DNA of 64,000 nt from NCBI GenBank assembly GCA_023399455.1, contig JAEWPN010000093.1, forward strand, positions 10,559-74,558, read 5' to 3'. Below are positions 36,815 through 45,451 of this stretch, in pieces. The notes under the pieces are model-generated. The model ran no database searches, was not told the DNA's origin, and saw only the letters and a program-made list of their open reading frames with translations. The number at the start of each line of letters is the position of its first letter. Position 1 is the stretch's first letter. This DNA is from Bacillota bacterium (GTDB lineage Bacteria; Bacillota; Clostridia; Lachnospirales; Lachnospiraceae). The position numbers and the translations under genes are program-made.

Positions 36815-38214
36815 GGTGCGGGAAATTTCAAGTAAAAAGTTCTGCTTCTTTCGTCCTTTGTATCAAGCTCGGTACAAATAAGAGTAAGCTCGTATTCTTT
36901 CCCGCCTTCAAAACTGTCCGCCGGTACTTCTAATTTCATATCTCCCGGGGGACTGTACACAGTATCATACCGGATGATTAACTTCTGTCCCTTTTCGTTC
37001 CGGATGACTACAGGGAAGATCTCATCCTTTTCAGAAGCCATACAAGGGGCCGCCAGAAGAAAGGAAGCCATTACGATACAAAAAATCATCATAAGCCCTC
37101 TGTTCTTTTTAGCGGAAAGGTAAACAGACTTTATCTGCCTTACCTTTTTGCACGGCCCCACTCTCCTGCTTCCAAGTACCGTTTTTATAAGGCAAAGAGC
37201 AATAATAACTCCCGCTGTAACTTCCACTTTCCATTCATTGCCGATAAGCCTCTCTTCTCCATATCTTATATATAACTCCCACAAGTTCAAAAATATACCC
37301 CCTGCGATAAGCAATAATATATAATAAATAACGCCTGCCACTGCATACATCCACTTCCGCCTCTTGTCTGCCCCATTCTGCTTCTTTAGCGCTTCCTCCA
37401 TTTGTGCTATGTTCTGATACCGTCTCTCCCTCTCCTTCTCTGTTGCCTTCTTAATTACTTTTTCCAGTCCGGGTGACAATGCTGCATTGTAAAATCGAAG
37501 GGGCTGTATCAGAAAAGGAGGCAGAGATGGATCGCTTCCCGTAAGCATATAGTGAAGGGTTGCTCCCAGACCATAGACATCACTCCTCTCATCCACAACC
37601 GATCCCGCACTTCTTCCAAACTGCTCCGGCGCCGCATAGCCGTAGGTACCCGTGCATATCTGTTCCTGCCTCTCCTCATATTTAAAATATGCGCTGCCAA
37701 AATCGATAAGCTTGGCTTCGCCCCTATCGTTTATCATCACATTAGAAGGCTTCATATCCCGATAGATTACCGGTTCACCTCGCCCATGCAGATAATGGAG
37801 AACCTGCGCAAGTTCACCTGCCCACACGAGTGCCTGCTTTTGACAGATAGGTCCAAATTTCTTCACATAGCTTTCAAGGGTCACCCCTTCTATGTATTCC
37901 ATGACAAGATATTTCTTCTCTCCCGCCACTATATAATCAAAAATATCAGGAAGCGCCTGGTGTTTCAATTTCTTGAGCAGTTCGATTTCTTTTCTTGCAT
38001 ATTTGCCACCGTGAAATTCCTTCACTGCCACGGTACGTCCTAAGCGTTCATCCTGTGCCTTATATACGATTCCGCTTCCCCCTTTTCCGATTTCTTCTTG
38101 TATACGATATTTTTCTATCAGAAATTCTTCTATCTTACATTTTCCTATTTGCAATCCTTCCATCTGATATTTTTCTTCCGGTATTTCCTCCAAATTTCCT
38201 AATTCATTTTCCAC
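36811..38214 (-). CDS. Membrane-attached Hanks-type Ser/Thr protein kinase
   Basis: Protein of 467 residues. The kinase domain (about 35-270) shows the glycine loop IGKGGSGIVYKA, lysine in TVAVKEF, catalytic loop VIYRDMKPSNVMIN (Tyr replaces the His of HRD, as in many bacterial kinases), LIDFGSAYF and the GYAAPEQF segment. Three hydrophobic segments follow (about 290-315, 328-348, 372-392), then an outside or periplasm-facing tail of about 75 residues (IFPVVIRNEKGQKLIIRYD) that resembles no sensor domain I know; PASTA repeats are absent. It follows the PP2C gene by 14 bases, forming a kinase-phosphatase pair. Confidence 0.92.
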   Translation of the reverse strand: MENELGNLEEIPEEKYQMEGLQIGKCKIEEFLIEKYRIQEEIGKGGSGIVYKAQDERLGRTVAVKEFHGGKYARKEIELLKKLKHQALPDIFDYIVAGEKKYLVMEYIEGVTLESYVKKFGPICQKQALVWAGELAQVLHYLHGRGEPVIYRDMKPSNVMINDRGEAKLIDFGSAYFKYEERQEQICTGTYGYAAPEQFGRSAGSVVDERSDVYGLGATLHYMLTGSDPSLPPFLIQPLRFYNAALSPGLEKVIKKATEKERERRYQNIAQMEEALKKQNGADKRRKWMYAVAGVIYYILLLIAGGIFLNLWELYIRYGEERLIGNEWKVEVTAGVIIALCLIKTVLGSRRVGPCKKVRQIKSVYLSAKKNRGLMMIFCIVMASFLLAAPCMASEKDEIFPVVIRNEKGQKLIIRYDTVYSPPGDMKLEVPADSFEGGKEYELTLICTELDTKDERSRTFYLKFPAP

Positions 38215-38228
38215 GACATTGTCCTCCT

Positions 38229-38987
38229 TTACCCGGTTTTGATAACTATGGCAGAAATATTATCCTTCTCTCCCCGCCTTTTGGAATAATCAGCAATTTC
38301 CTTTATTCTGCGTCCTATTTGTTCTTTCGAGGTGAGATGGGACGGGAGCAGCGTCTCTGTTAGCTTTTCCTCTGAGATTACATGCCGGAAACCATCGGAA
38401 CAGAGCAAAAAGGTGTTTTTTTTCTTTATTCTTCCTATATGGCTGTCCGGTTCCTTCCACACGAAGCTTCCAATACATTTCGTTAAGATATGCTTATCTG
38501 CCGAGTGATCTCTGGTCAGGCGTTTTAGAACTCCTTGGGAATTCATTCTTTCGTCTTTACTTGTTTTAATCATTTTCCTTTTCAGGGAAATGCGGTAGGC
38601 TCTTGTATCCCCGCTGTGCCAGAGCAAGTAATGTTTCTTGTAAAAAATCATCATGGTGATTGTTGTTCCAAATTGTATCTGCTCCTGAGATGCAAATTTT
38701 CTCATTTCTTCGTTACAGGCATATAGGCTTCGTATTCCTGCCCGCTTTATTTTTTTCATTTTTTTGTATCGTGCCATCATAGGGAGTGCCTCTGCGTAAA
38801 ACCATTCGGTCATTCGCTCCGCCACAAAGCCGCTGGCCTGCTCTCCTCTACATAATCCGCCAATACCATCACATATGAGGGCGAATACTGCGCGTTCGCC
38901 TTTTATATACACTTCCTGGAGGGATAGGGAATCTTCATTTGAGGGGCGGAAACCGGTATTCCAGTATAGCTCGGTGAGGTAGTACAT
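38229..38987 (-). CDS. PP2C-type Ser/Thr protein phosphatase
   Basis: Metal-dependent phosphatase of 252 residues beginning at the ATG at 38987 (AAAGGAG 6 bases upstream). The frame stays open to 39122, but the added Cys-rich stretch is non-homologous leader. Motifs: TGFRPSNEDS, ALICDGIGGLCRGEQAS, GTTITMMIFYKK, LWHSGDTRAYRI, LLCSDGFRHVISEE and C-terminal KDNISAIVI. It presumably reverses phosphorylation by the adjacent kinase. Its transcript has a predicted leader of about 260 bases. Confidence 0.93.
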   Translation of the reverse strand: MYYLTELYWNTGFRPSNEDSLSLQEVYIKGERAVFALICDGIGGLCRGEQASGFVAERMTEWFYAEALPMMARYKKMKKIKRAGIRSLYACNEEMRKFASQEQIQFGTTITMMIFYKKHYLLWHSGDTRAYRISLKRKMIKTSKDERMNSQGVLKRLTRDHSADKHILTKCIGSFVWKEPDSHIGRIKKKNTFLLCSDGFRHVISEEKLTETLLPSHLTSKEQIGRRIKEIADYSKRRGEKDNISAIVIKTG

Positions 38988-39253
38988 TTTTTCTCCTTTC
39001 CAAAAGTTACGGGTTTCGCAAATGCACATGACAATAGGGAATGCGGTGAGCGTACATCTGCAAATACAGATAAGTTGACAGCAAAATGCATCCATGTGCC
39101 CTGCCGGGTTATGAAATGACAAGTGAAGTTTCCTGCTTTTTTAGGATAAAAATCTACAGAAATTGTAGGATTGCAAGAGGCTTTGACTCAGACTCTCACA
39201 TCAGATAGTTTACTTTGATTTCTGAAGGTCGAACACAACCTTCGATATGGTTT

Positions 39254-39282
39254 ATTATATAGAGCTTTAAACAAAGAAACAA
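39254..39282 (-). promoter_or_regulatory. Sigma-A promoter of the PP2C-kinase pair
   Basis: Minus-strand TTGTTT (39282-39277), 17-base spacer, TATAAT (39259-39254). A small hairpin (GAAGGT/ACCTTC, 39224-39243) lies in the long leader that follows. Confidence 0.55.
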
Positions 39283-39319
39283 GTATGCAATATGCACAAA
39301 TTTTTTGATGCAGCATTAA

Positions 39320-39351
39320 GGCCGCATAGTACATGAAAGTACTTTGCGGCC
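39320..39351 (-). terminator. Hairpin after rseP
   Basis: GGCCGCATAGTAC and GTACTTTGCGGCC (13-base arms with one mismatch, 6-base loop), 28 bases after the rseP stop. There is no clear T run, so it may be a weak terminator or an mRNA end-stabilising structure. Confidence 0.5.
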
Positions 39352-39378
39352 GGCTCGGTTATCTCCACACCTCAACTG

Positions 39379-40434
39379 CTACGAAAACAACCGCGAAATA
39401 TCATTAAACAGCACAAATACCATAAGTATCATAAGCGCGGCCATTCCCGCCAAATGTACTATTCCTTCTTTTTCCGGCGGAACCGGCTTCCCTCTAATTG
39501 CTTCTATCAAAAGAAATACCAGCCTTCCACCATCCAGAGCCGGGAAAGGAAGAAGGTTCAATATACCTAAGTTAACGGAAAGAAGAATCGCAATGTTCAT
39601 CATGGAGAATACGACAGAACTAATTCCATAAGGCTTTACCTCTTCATAGGTCTCTCCTACTATCTGCGCTATTCCCACAGGACCTGCCATATCGTCCTTC
39701 GTTACCTGACCCGTAAACAGCATTCCCAAGCTCTTGAATGTAGCCCTTACCCAATATTCCAACTCATAATAGCTGTATTGGAACACTTGAAGGGCATTGC
39801 ATTTGAAATATTCTCCCGCTCCCGTTAAGCCGATGTAATAGCGGCCTGCCGAACTGTCGTAAATGGGAGTAAGGGTAACGCTGTATTTCTCTCCGTCACG
39901 CACAAAATCGATGTTTAAATCCTCCCCATGGTTCAGCGCAGAAATGAGATTTACCTGCCTGTATAAATGAATTTTTTCTCCGTTTATCTTTGTGATTAAA
40001 TCTCCGGCTTCCATTCCCGCCGTCTGTGCCGCTCCGCCTGGAGTTATCTCTTGGATCACCGGTCTGTCCGAACCGGTGAACGCCACAATGATGAGCGCTA
40101 AAAGAAAAGCCAAAAGAAAATTGAACAGCGGCCCTGCGGCAACCGAAGAAATTCTGGCCCAAACGCTTGCCGACAAGAAAGAGCCTTCATCCTTTTCTCC
40201 GTTCTCTGACTTAACTCCATCTTCACCGTCGAATATGCACGCTCCTCCGATCGGGAAAATCTTAAGACTATAAACCGTCTCTCCCCTTTTAAAGTGAAAC
40301 AGCGTCGGCCCCATACCAATTGCGAATTCCACCACCCTGATTCCGTTCTTTTTCGCCAGTAAAAAGTGACCCAGCTCATGGGATATTACGATGATACCAA
40401 AAATGATTAGAAATAAAATTATCGTTATTGTCAA
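39379..40434 (-). CDS. rseP: Site-2 protease RseP (RIP zinc metalloprotease)
   Basis: Intramembrane protease of 351 residues that cleaves transmembrane segments of anti-sigma factors or signal peptides. The zinc motif HELGHFLLAKK lies near residue 19, a PDZ domain near 120-200 (EITPGGAAQTAGMEAGDLITKING), and the LDG motif in LLPFPALDGGRLVFLL near residue 300. Four hydrophobic segments fit the family. The start is TTG, overlapping the dxr stop by 4 bases. Confidence 0.95.
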   Translation of the reverse strand: MTITIILFLIIFGIIVISHELGHFLLAKKNGIRVVEFAIGMGPTLFHFKRGETVYSLKIFPIGGACIFDGEDGVKSENGEKDEGSFLSASVWARISSVAAGPLFNFLLAFLLALIIVAFTGSDRPVIQEITPGGAAQTAGMEAGDLITKINGEKIHLYRQVNLISALNHGEDLNIDFVRDGEKYSVTLTPIYDSSAGRYYIGLTGAGEYFKCNALQVFQYSYYELEYWVRATFKSLGMLFTGQVTKDDMAGPVGIAQIVGETYEEVKPYGISSVVFSMMNIAILLSVNLGILNLLPFPALDGGRLVFLLIEAIRGKPVPPEKEGIVHLAGMAALMILMVFVLFNDISRLFS

Positions 40435-41576
40435 TTTACCACCTGCTTTATATATTCATAAGTTTCTGCTTCTGCTCGAAGTATCTCTTCCACCTTGGGG
40501 TTCTCGATGGGCTTATGCCTTTCCATAGAGGCTGCTATCAGCTCAGGGATCTGCATGAACCCTATTTTCCGATCCAGAAACAAGCTGACAGCTTTTTCAT
40601 TCGCCGCATTGTATACAGTAGGCATGCTGCCGCCGCGATTCGCCGCGTCGAATGCCAGCTTCAGCCCTTGGAAGGTTTCCAAATCCGGCTTCTCGAAGGT
40701 AAGTTGCTTTAAGTCGAAAAAGTTTACTCTTTTTCCATCCATAGGACGTCTATCCGGATAAAAAAGCGCATAAGCAATTGGAAGCTTCATATCCGGTGTG
40801 CCCAGCTGAGCAATTACTGCACCGTCGGCATATTCCACCATCGAGTGAATGATGCTCTGAGGATGAACTACCACCTCGATCTGAGAAAGCTCAGCGTCGA
40901 AAAGCCACTTGGCTTCTATCACTTCCAAGCCCTTGTTTACCATAGTTGCAGAATCTATGGTAATTTTTCGTCCCATCGCCCAGTTGGGATGCTTCAAGGC
41001 ATCCTCCACTCTCATATCCCTTAGCTGCTCCTTCGTCTTTCCTCGAAACGGGCCGCCGGAGGCCGTTAAAAATATTTTGCTCATGCGTCTTTTTTTTTCG
41101 CCGTTCATGGATTGGAAGATCGCGCTGTGCTCGCTGTCTACCGGTAGGATATCCACATGATGTTTGGCGGCTAACGGCATAATAATGTGCCCTGCCGTTA
41201 CCAGCGTCTCTTTGTTAGCCAGTGCGATAGTCTTTCCATTTTCTATCGCAGCTATGGTGGGCTTAATACCAATCATTCCCACAATCGCTGTAACCAATAC
41301 ATCCGCTTCCTCCATGACAGCTATCTGGAGAAGTCCCTCCATGCCGCTAAGCACTTTTACCGGAGTATCCGCTACTCTTATCTTCAATTCCTCACAGGCT
41401 GTCTCGCTCCACATCGCAGCTATGGACGGAGAAAATTCCCGAATCTGCTTTTCCATCAATTCCACGTTACTGCCGGCGGCCAAAGCCACTACCTGTAAAT
41501 CATCATTGCTTCTTATAATTTCCAAGGTCTGCGTTCCGATGGAACCCGTGGACCCTAAAATTGCTATCTTATTCAT
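40431..41576 (-). CDS. dxr: 1-deoxy-D-xylulose 5-phosphate reductoisomerase
   Basis: Second MEP-pathway enzyme (NADPH dependent), 381 residues from the ATG at 41576, which gives the family start NKIAILGSTGSIGTQTLEI. An in-frame ATG four codons earlier (41588) is nearly adjacent to AAGAGG and remains possible. Active-site blocks: LANKETLVTAG, LPVDSEHSAIFQSM, LTASGGPFRG, NWAMGRKITIDSATMVNKGLEVIEA. Gene order uppS-cdsA-dxr-rseP is widely conserved. Confidence 0.96.
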   Translation of the reverse strand: MNKIAILGSTGSIGTQTLEIIRSNDDLQVVALAAGSNVELMEKQIREFSPSIAAMWSETACEELKIRVADTPVKVLSGMEGLLQIAVMEEADVLVTAIVGMIGIKPTIAAIENGKTIALANKETLVTAGHIIMPLAAKHHVDILPVDSEHSAIFQSMNGEKKRRMSKIFLTASGGPFRGKTKEQLRDMRVEDALKHPNWAMGRKITIDSATMVNKGLEVIEAKWLFDAELSQIEVVVHPQSIIHSMVEYADGAVIAQLGTPDMKLPIAYALFYPDRRPMDGKRVNFFDLKQLTFEKPDLETFQGLKLAFDAANRGGSMPTVYNAANEKAVSLFLDRKIGFMQIPELIAASMERHKPIENPKVEEILRAEAETYEYIKQVVN

Positions 41577-41641
41577 ATCGCTAACCATGCCTCTTCTTTA
41601 TCGTACCAAATACATGTGAAAAATTTATGTTCTCTTGCCTT

Positions 41642-42469
41642 CTATATCTGCTTTATCAAGAGCACCGCCAAAGCATATATCATCGGTGCGGTAAAGATAA
41701 CACTGTCGAAGCGGTCCATGATTCCTCCATGTCCCGGAATCAGGCGTCCATAGTCCTTGATCTCATGATTTCTCTTGATTGCGGAAGCCGCCAAATCTCC
41801 TATTTGGGATATTACCGCCCCCATCATGCTGATAATCACGAATATCCAAGTGATTTCTTGCCCTTCCACTACTTTTTCCACAACGAAATATCCGTACAAG
41901 CCTCCCACCAACCCGGAGCCAAGTATTCCTCCCACAGAACCCTCTATCGATTTCTTCGGGCTTAGTTTCGGTGCCAGTTTATGCTTTCCAAAAAGCATTC
42001 CGCTTACATAAGCGCAAGTGTCACAGATCCACGAGCCTACAAAAATCATCCATACGATATATACGCCATTAGGAAGTTCCCTCGTCAAATAAATAAAGGA
42101 GAACATTACTGGCGCGTATACGAAACTAAAAAACGCGGACATAATTTCCCCTGCCTGATACTTCGGAAAGGAAAATACGTATACAAACATATATGCCACA
42201 AGAACGAATAAAATACAAAGGAGTTGGAATACCGCCTCTTTTGCAAATACTACCGTCCCGTAATAGCATATGATTCCGGCGTATCCTATCACAAGAGGAG
42301 CCTTGATCTTCTGCCCCTCCTCACATATCTTACAAGCTCTGCATAATTCATAATAGGCCACAAGAGATATGAATAAAAGAATGGCTGCTAGCAGATAACC
42401 TCCCTGCAAAAGAGTGATGAGCGCAATAATAACGAGCACTGCACTGCTGAACAAACGTGTCATAAACAT
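41642..42469 (-). CDS. cdsA: Phosphatidate cytidylyltransferase
   Basis: Membrane enzyme that makes CDP-diacylglycerol from phosphatidate and CTP; 275 residues with about eight hydrophobic segments. The C-terminal signature is present: LSPKKSIEGSVGGILGSG and, near the end, IKRNHEIKDYGRLIPGHGGIMDRFDS. It starts 3 bases after the uppS stop. Confidence 0.96.
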   Translation of the reverse strand: MFMTRLFSSAVLVIIALITLLQGGYLLAAILLFISLVAYYELCRACKICEEGQKIKAPLVIGYAGIICYYGTVVFAKEAVFQLLCILFVLVAYMFVYVFSFPKYQAGEIMSAFFSFVYAPVMFSFIYLTRELPNGVYIVWMIFVGSWICDTCAYVSGMLFGKHKLAPKLSPKKSIEGSVGGILGSGLVGGLYGYFVVEKVVEGQEITWIFVIISMMGAVISQIGDLAASAIKRNHEIKDYGRLIPGHGGIMDRFDSVIFTAPMIYALAVLLIKQI

Positions 42470-42472
42470 ACA

Positions 42473-43207
42473 TCATTCCTCCTTAAGCAAGCCATATCGT
42501 CTGTCTCTCATAGTATATGCTTCGACGGCTTTTACCAATTCTTCTTTTGTGAAATCCGGCCAGGGAACAGGCGTAAAGTAAAGCTCCGTATAAGCCAGCT
42601 GCCATAGCAGGAAATTGGAAATCCTCTGCTCGTTGCAGGTTCGGATCAATAAATCCGGCTCAGGAAGCTCTTTCGTATCCAGCGCTGCACTTAATGTTTC
42701 TTCCTCAATATCCTGCACCTTAAGTGCTCCGCTTTGCACTCCGCGTGCGATTTCCCTTACCGCCCGCAGGATCTCATCCCTGCCGCCGTAATTCAGCGCT
42801 ATCTGAAAATGCAAGCCGTCATTATCCTTCGTTGCAGACTCCAACTCGTCGATCCTCTTTCGGATATCTTCGTCCAGCCTCGACTTATCGCCCAGAATCC
42901 TGACGCACATTCTATTTTTCTCCGCAGTCTTTAAACAGGTCTTCAAATAATTGCGCAGAAGCTTCATCAAGGCATCTACCTCATCCTTAGGCCGGTTCCA
43001 GTTCTCCGTGGAAAAGGCATAAACGGTAAGGTATTGTATTCCCATCTTATATGCTTCCTCGCAAATGATCTCCACCGCCTTCGCGCCCTGAACATGCCCA
43101 TAATTTCTGGGCATTCCCTTGCTCTTCGCCCAGCGTCCGTTTCCATCCAGAATAATCGCTACATGTTTTGGAATTTTCAAATCCGTCTGATTCTTGTTCT
43201 CCTGCAT
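42473..43207 (-). CDS. uppS: Isoprenyl transferase (undecaprenyl diphosphate synthase)
   Basis: Cis-prenyltransferase of 244 residues making the C55 carrier lipid for cell-wall synthesis. Motifs: HVAIILDGNGRWAKSKGMPRNYGH (catalytic Asp), TVYAFSTENWNRP, ALNYGGRDEI, DLLIRTCNEQRISNFLLWQLAYTELYF. FPP from the IspA-like protein would be a substrate. The 115-base gap to frr contains the frr terminator and a small hairpin, with no evident promoter. Confidence 0.96.
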   Translation of the reverse strand: MQENKNQTDLKIPKHVAIILDGNGRWAKSKGMPRNYGHVQGAKAVEIICEEAYKMGIQYLTVYAFSTENWNRPKDEVDALMKLLRNYLKTCLKTAEKNRMCVRILGDKSRLDEDIRKRIDELESATKDNDGLHFQIALNYGGRDEILRAVREIARGVQSGALKVQDIEEETLSAALDTKELPEPDLLIRTCNEQRISNFLLWQLAYTELYFTPVPWPDFTKEELVKAVEAYTMRDRRYGLLKEE

Positions 43208-43273
43208 TTCCTGCTCCTATTTCTTCTCACGAACATTCTTCTGATGAACGAATGCTTCTCTCGTGATACCTAC

Positions 43274-43307
43274 AAAAGGGACAATGCGATTTCTATCGAC
43301 TGTCCCT
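43274..43307 (-). terminator. Terminator after frr
   Basis: AGGGACA and TGTCCCT with an inner CGAT/ATCG stem, followed by TTTT on the minus strand. Because no uppS promoter is obvious, partial read-through is likely. Confidence 0.7.
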
Positions 43308-43322
43308 CTTCATTTTATATTA

Positions 43323-43874
43323 TTATACTTTAAGGATTTCCTTGGACTTTTCATCGATCAGCTTATCGATATCCTTAATGAACTTATCCGTCATCTTCTG
43401 CAGTTCATCCTCAAGCTGCTTTATCTCATCCTCTGAAACATCGCCCTTTCCTAACTTCTTGAAGGCTTCGTTCCCGTCTCTTCTTATATTGCGGATTGCG
43501 ACCTTGCCGTCCTCACCCTTTTTCTTAACATCCTTTACCAGCTCTTTTCTGCGTTCCTCCGTAAGCTCGGGGAAAACGAGACGAATGCTTATGCCGTCAT
43601 TACTAGGCGTAATTCCTACATCAGAAGCCATAATCGCCTTTTCGATATTTTTAATAAGGGATTTTTCCCATGGAGCGATCTGAATAATTCTCGGTTCAGG
43701 CACCGTAACGTTACCCACCTGTTGAATCGGAGTAGGTGTTCCGTAATAGTCTACCCTGATCTTATCCAACACATGGGGATTTGCACGTCCTGCGCGAATG
43801 GAAGCATAGTCCGCTTCTAAAAATTCGAATGCTTTTTTCATTTTCGCATCATAAATTTGTAATTTCTCGTTCAT
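43323..43874 (-). CDS. frr: Ribosome recycling factor
   Basis: tRNA-shaped protein of 183 residues that splits post-termination ribosomes with EF-G. Typical blocks: FEFLEADYASIRAGRANPHVLDKIRVDYYGTPTP, NVTVPEPRIIQIAPWEKS and VFPELTEERRKELVKDVKKKGEDGKVAIRNIRRD. It lies downstream of pyrH. Confidence 0.97.
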   Translation of the reverse strand: MNEKLQIYDAKMKKAFEFLEADYASIRAGRANPHVLDKIRVDYYGTPTPIQQVGNVTVPEPRIIQIAPWEKSLIKNIEKAIMASDVGITPSNDGISIRLVFPELTEERRKELVKDVKKKGEDGKVAIRNIRRDGNEAFKKLGKGDVSEDEIKQLEDELQKMTDKFIKDIDKLIDEKSKEILKV

Positions 43875-43936
43875 ATGTCAACCTCCGTAAATGATTCTGC
43901 TTTTTCTGCTATCTCTATTATTTCTATAACCTCTAT

Positions 43937-44632
43937 CTATACCGTTACCTTTGTTCCGTTAAAATTTCCCTTCACAGTATTTACAATACTGTTTTCCTCA
44001 TTCAAACCAAACACCCACATAGGCATCTTATTATCTCTCGCTAAAATAGAAGCGGTCATATCCACCACCTGAAGGTTCTTGGCGATTACCTCGTCGATAG
44101 TCACTTCCTCGTATTTTTTCGCATCCGGATTCTTCCTCGGATCGTCATTATAAACGCCATCCACCGCCTTTGCGAGCAGAATGACCTCGGCCTCCACCTC
44201 TACCGCACGAAGAACCACTCCCGTATCCGTGGAGAAATAAGGATGACCCGTTCCTCCAGCGAAAAACACTACCTTTCCCTGTGAAAAATATTTATTGGCC
44301 CTGTCCTTCGAAAAAAGCTTCGTAAAGGAACCGCATTCAAAGGGAGTTAGTATCTCCGTATTCATTCCGGCAGAACGAAAAATTTCGGAGGTATATATAC
44401 AGTTCATCACTGTAGCCAGCATACCTATCTGATCCGCCTTTGTTCGGTCGATATTTTCGCTGGAGCGTCCCCTCCAAAAGTTACCTCCTCCGATCACGAT
44501 TCCGACCTGAATACCGTCCTCTACAAGTTGCTTAACCTGCAATGCCACTTTTCTGACCGTTTCTTCATCAAACCCCGTTTTCTTATCGCCGGCAAGAGCT
44601 TCACCGCTGAGCTTTAATAAAATTTTTTTCAT
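43937..44632 (-). CDS. pyrH: UMP kinase
   Basis: Amino-acid-kinase-family enzyme (hexamer) that phosphorylates UMP to UDP; 231 residues. Starts KKILLKLSGEALAGD; GIVIGGGNFWRGR and ADQIGMLATVMNC bind the nucleotide, and AKAVDGVYNDDPRKNPDAKKYE is the C-terminal signature. It begins one base after the bactofilin-like gene. Confidence 0.97.
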   Translation of the reverse strand: MKKILLKLSGEALAGDKKTGFDEETVRKVALQVKQLVEDGIQVGIVIGGGNFWRGRSSENIDRTKADQIGMLATVMNCIYTSEIFRSAGMNTEILTPFECGSFTKLFSKDRANKYFSQGKVVFFAGGTGHPYFSTDTGVVLRAVEVEAEVILLAKAVDGVYNDDPRKNPDAKKYEEVTIDEVIAKNLQVVDMTASILARDNKMPMWVFGLNEENSIVNTVKGNFNGTKVTV

Positions 44633-44633
44633 G

Positions 44634-45338
44634 TTATTTCTTCCCTTTATTGAATTCTTCGAAGAAGTTCGCCGGAATTATATCGGAATAGCACTGCGAA
44701 CACATACCCTCGATAACCGCTCCGTTGTTGATCTGCACCGACTTCGAACGGATATTGCCCATGACAATCGCTGAAGAATCCAAAAGCACTGGACCGTGCA
44801 CGTCGATGTCCCCCTTTACTGCTCCAGCGATTACCGCGCTGGTCGCAAAAATATTACCTATAACGACAGAGCTGTTTCCTATCTTGACGCTTCCCTGACT
44901 GTTAATCTCCCCTGTCACCTTGGCATTCTCAGCATAAATTTCTGAAGCCCTGGAATCGCCTTGTATACACCCCGTAACGTTCAGCTTTCCGAGCACCTCT
45001 ATGTTACCGATGACCGTTCCGACCAAGTCCATGGAACCCTCCGAAGAAATGTCACCTCTTACCGTCATTCCTGCGGTTATTATAGCTACTTCATCCGACA
45101 CTTTTCTCTCTGTCGTGTCCGGCTCTGGCGTATGATAATTTACCGTATCCGGCTTTGGTTGGATATCCGACGATTCGTTTAAATCCGTCATGCCAAACTG
45201 CCCTTTCGAATTCTCCGCTTCAGTCTGCGTAGTCACAATCTCCGGCTTGGCAGGCTCATCGGGAGCCTTTCCATCCGCCGGCATCAGCTCGTTCACAGCC
45301 TGCGATAAATCATCTTTTAAATCCGTAAAAAAACCCAT
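44634..45338 (-). CDS. Bactofilin-like polymer-forming protein
   Basis: Protein of 234 residues starting at the ATG at 45338, six bases after GGAGGAG (an ATG five codons earlier overlaps that site). Residues 1-85 are acidic and probably disordered. Residues about 90-220 form a bactofilin (DUF583) beta-helix with repeating hydrophobic turns: GDISSEGSMDLVGTVIGNIEV, AKVTGEINSQGSVKIGNSSVVIGNI. A final CSQC pair near the C-terminus (GMCSQC) could bind metal. Such proteins self-assemble into filaments; the local role is unknown. It has its own promoter and heads pyrH-frr. Confidence 0.85.
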   Translation of the reverse strand: MGFFTDLKDDLSQAVNELMPADGKAPDEPAKPEIVTTQTEAENSKGQFGMTDLNESSDIQPKPDTVNYHTPEPDTTERKVSDEVAIITAGMTVRGDISSEGSMDLVGTVIGNIEVLGKLNVTGCIQGDSRASEIYAENAKVTGEINSQGSVKIGNSSVVIGNIFATSAVIAGAVKGDIDVHGPVLLDSSAIVMGNIRSKSVQINNGAVIEGMCSQCYSDIIPANFFEEFNKGKK

Positions 45339-45399
45339 ACCATTCTCCTCCATCTGTTCCGGATACTTCTTTCGTCATTGCTTTACACAATTCTAATAT

Positions 45400-45428
45400 A
45401 TTGTATCACATCTATTCTTTAGTGGAAA
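45400..45428 (-). promoter_or_regulatory. Promoter of the bactofilin-pyrH-frr run
   Basis: Minus-strand TTTCCA (45428-45423), 17-base spacer ending TGA, TACAAT (45405-45400), an extended -10 type. Confidence 0.55.
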
Positions 45429-45451
45429 GAGAGAAAATGAAAAAAGAATGC

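Noticed and set aside
38988..39122. In-frame N-terminal extension of the PP2C gene with a Cys-rich segment
   Set aside because: It begins with TTG without a ribosome site and has no family similarity; AAAGGAG before 38987 decides the start.
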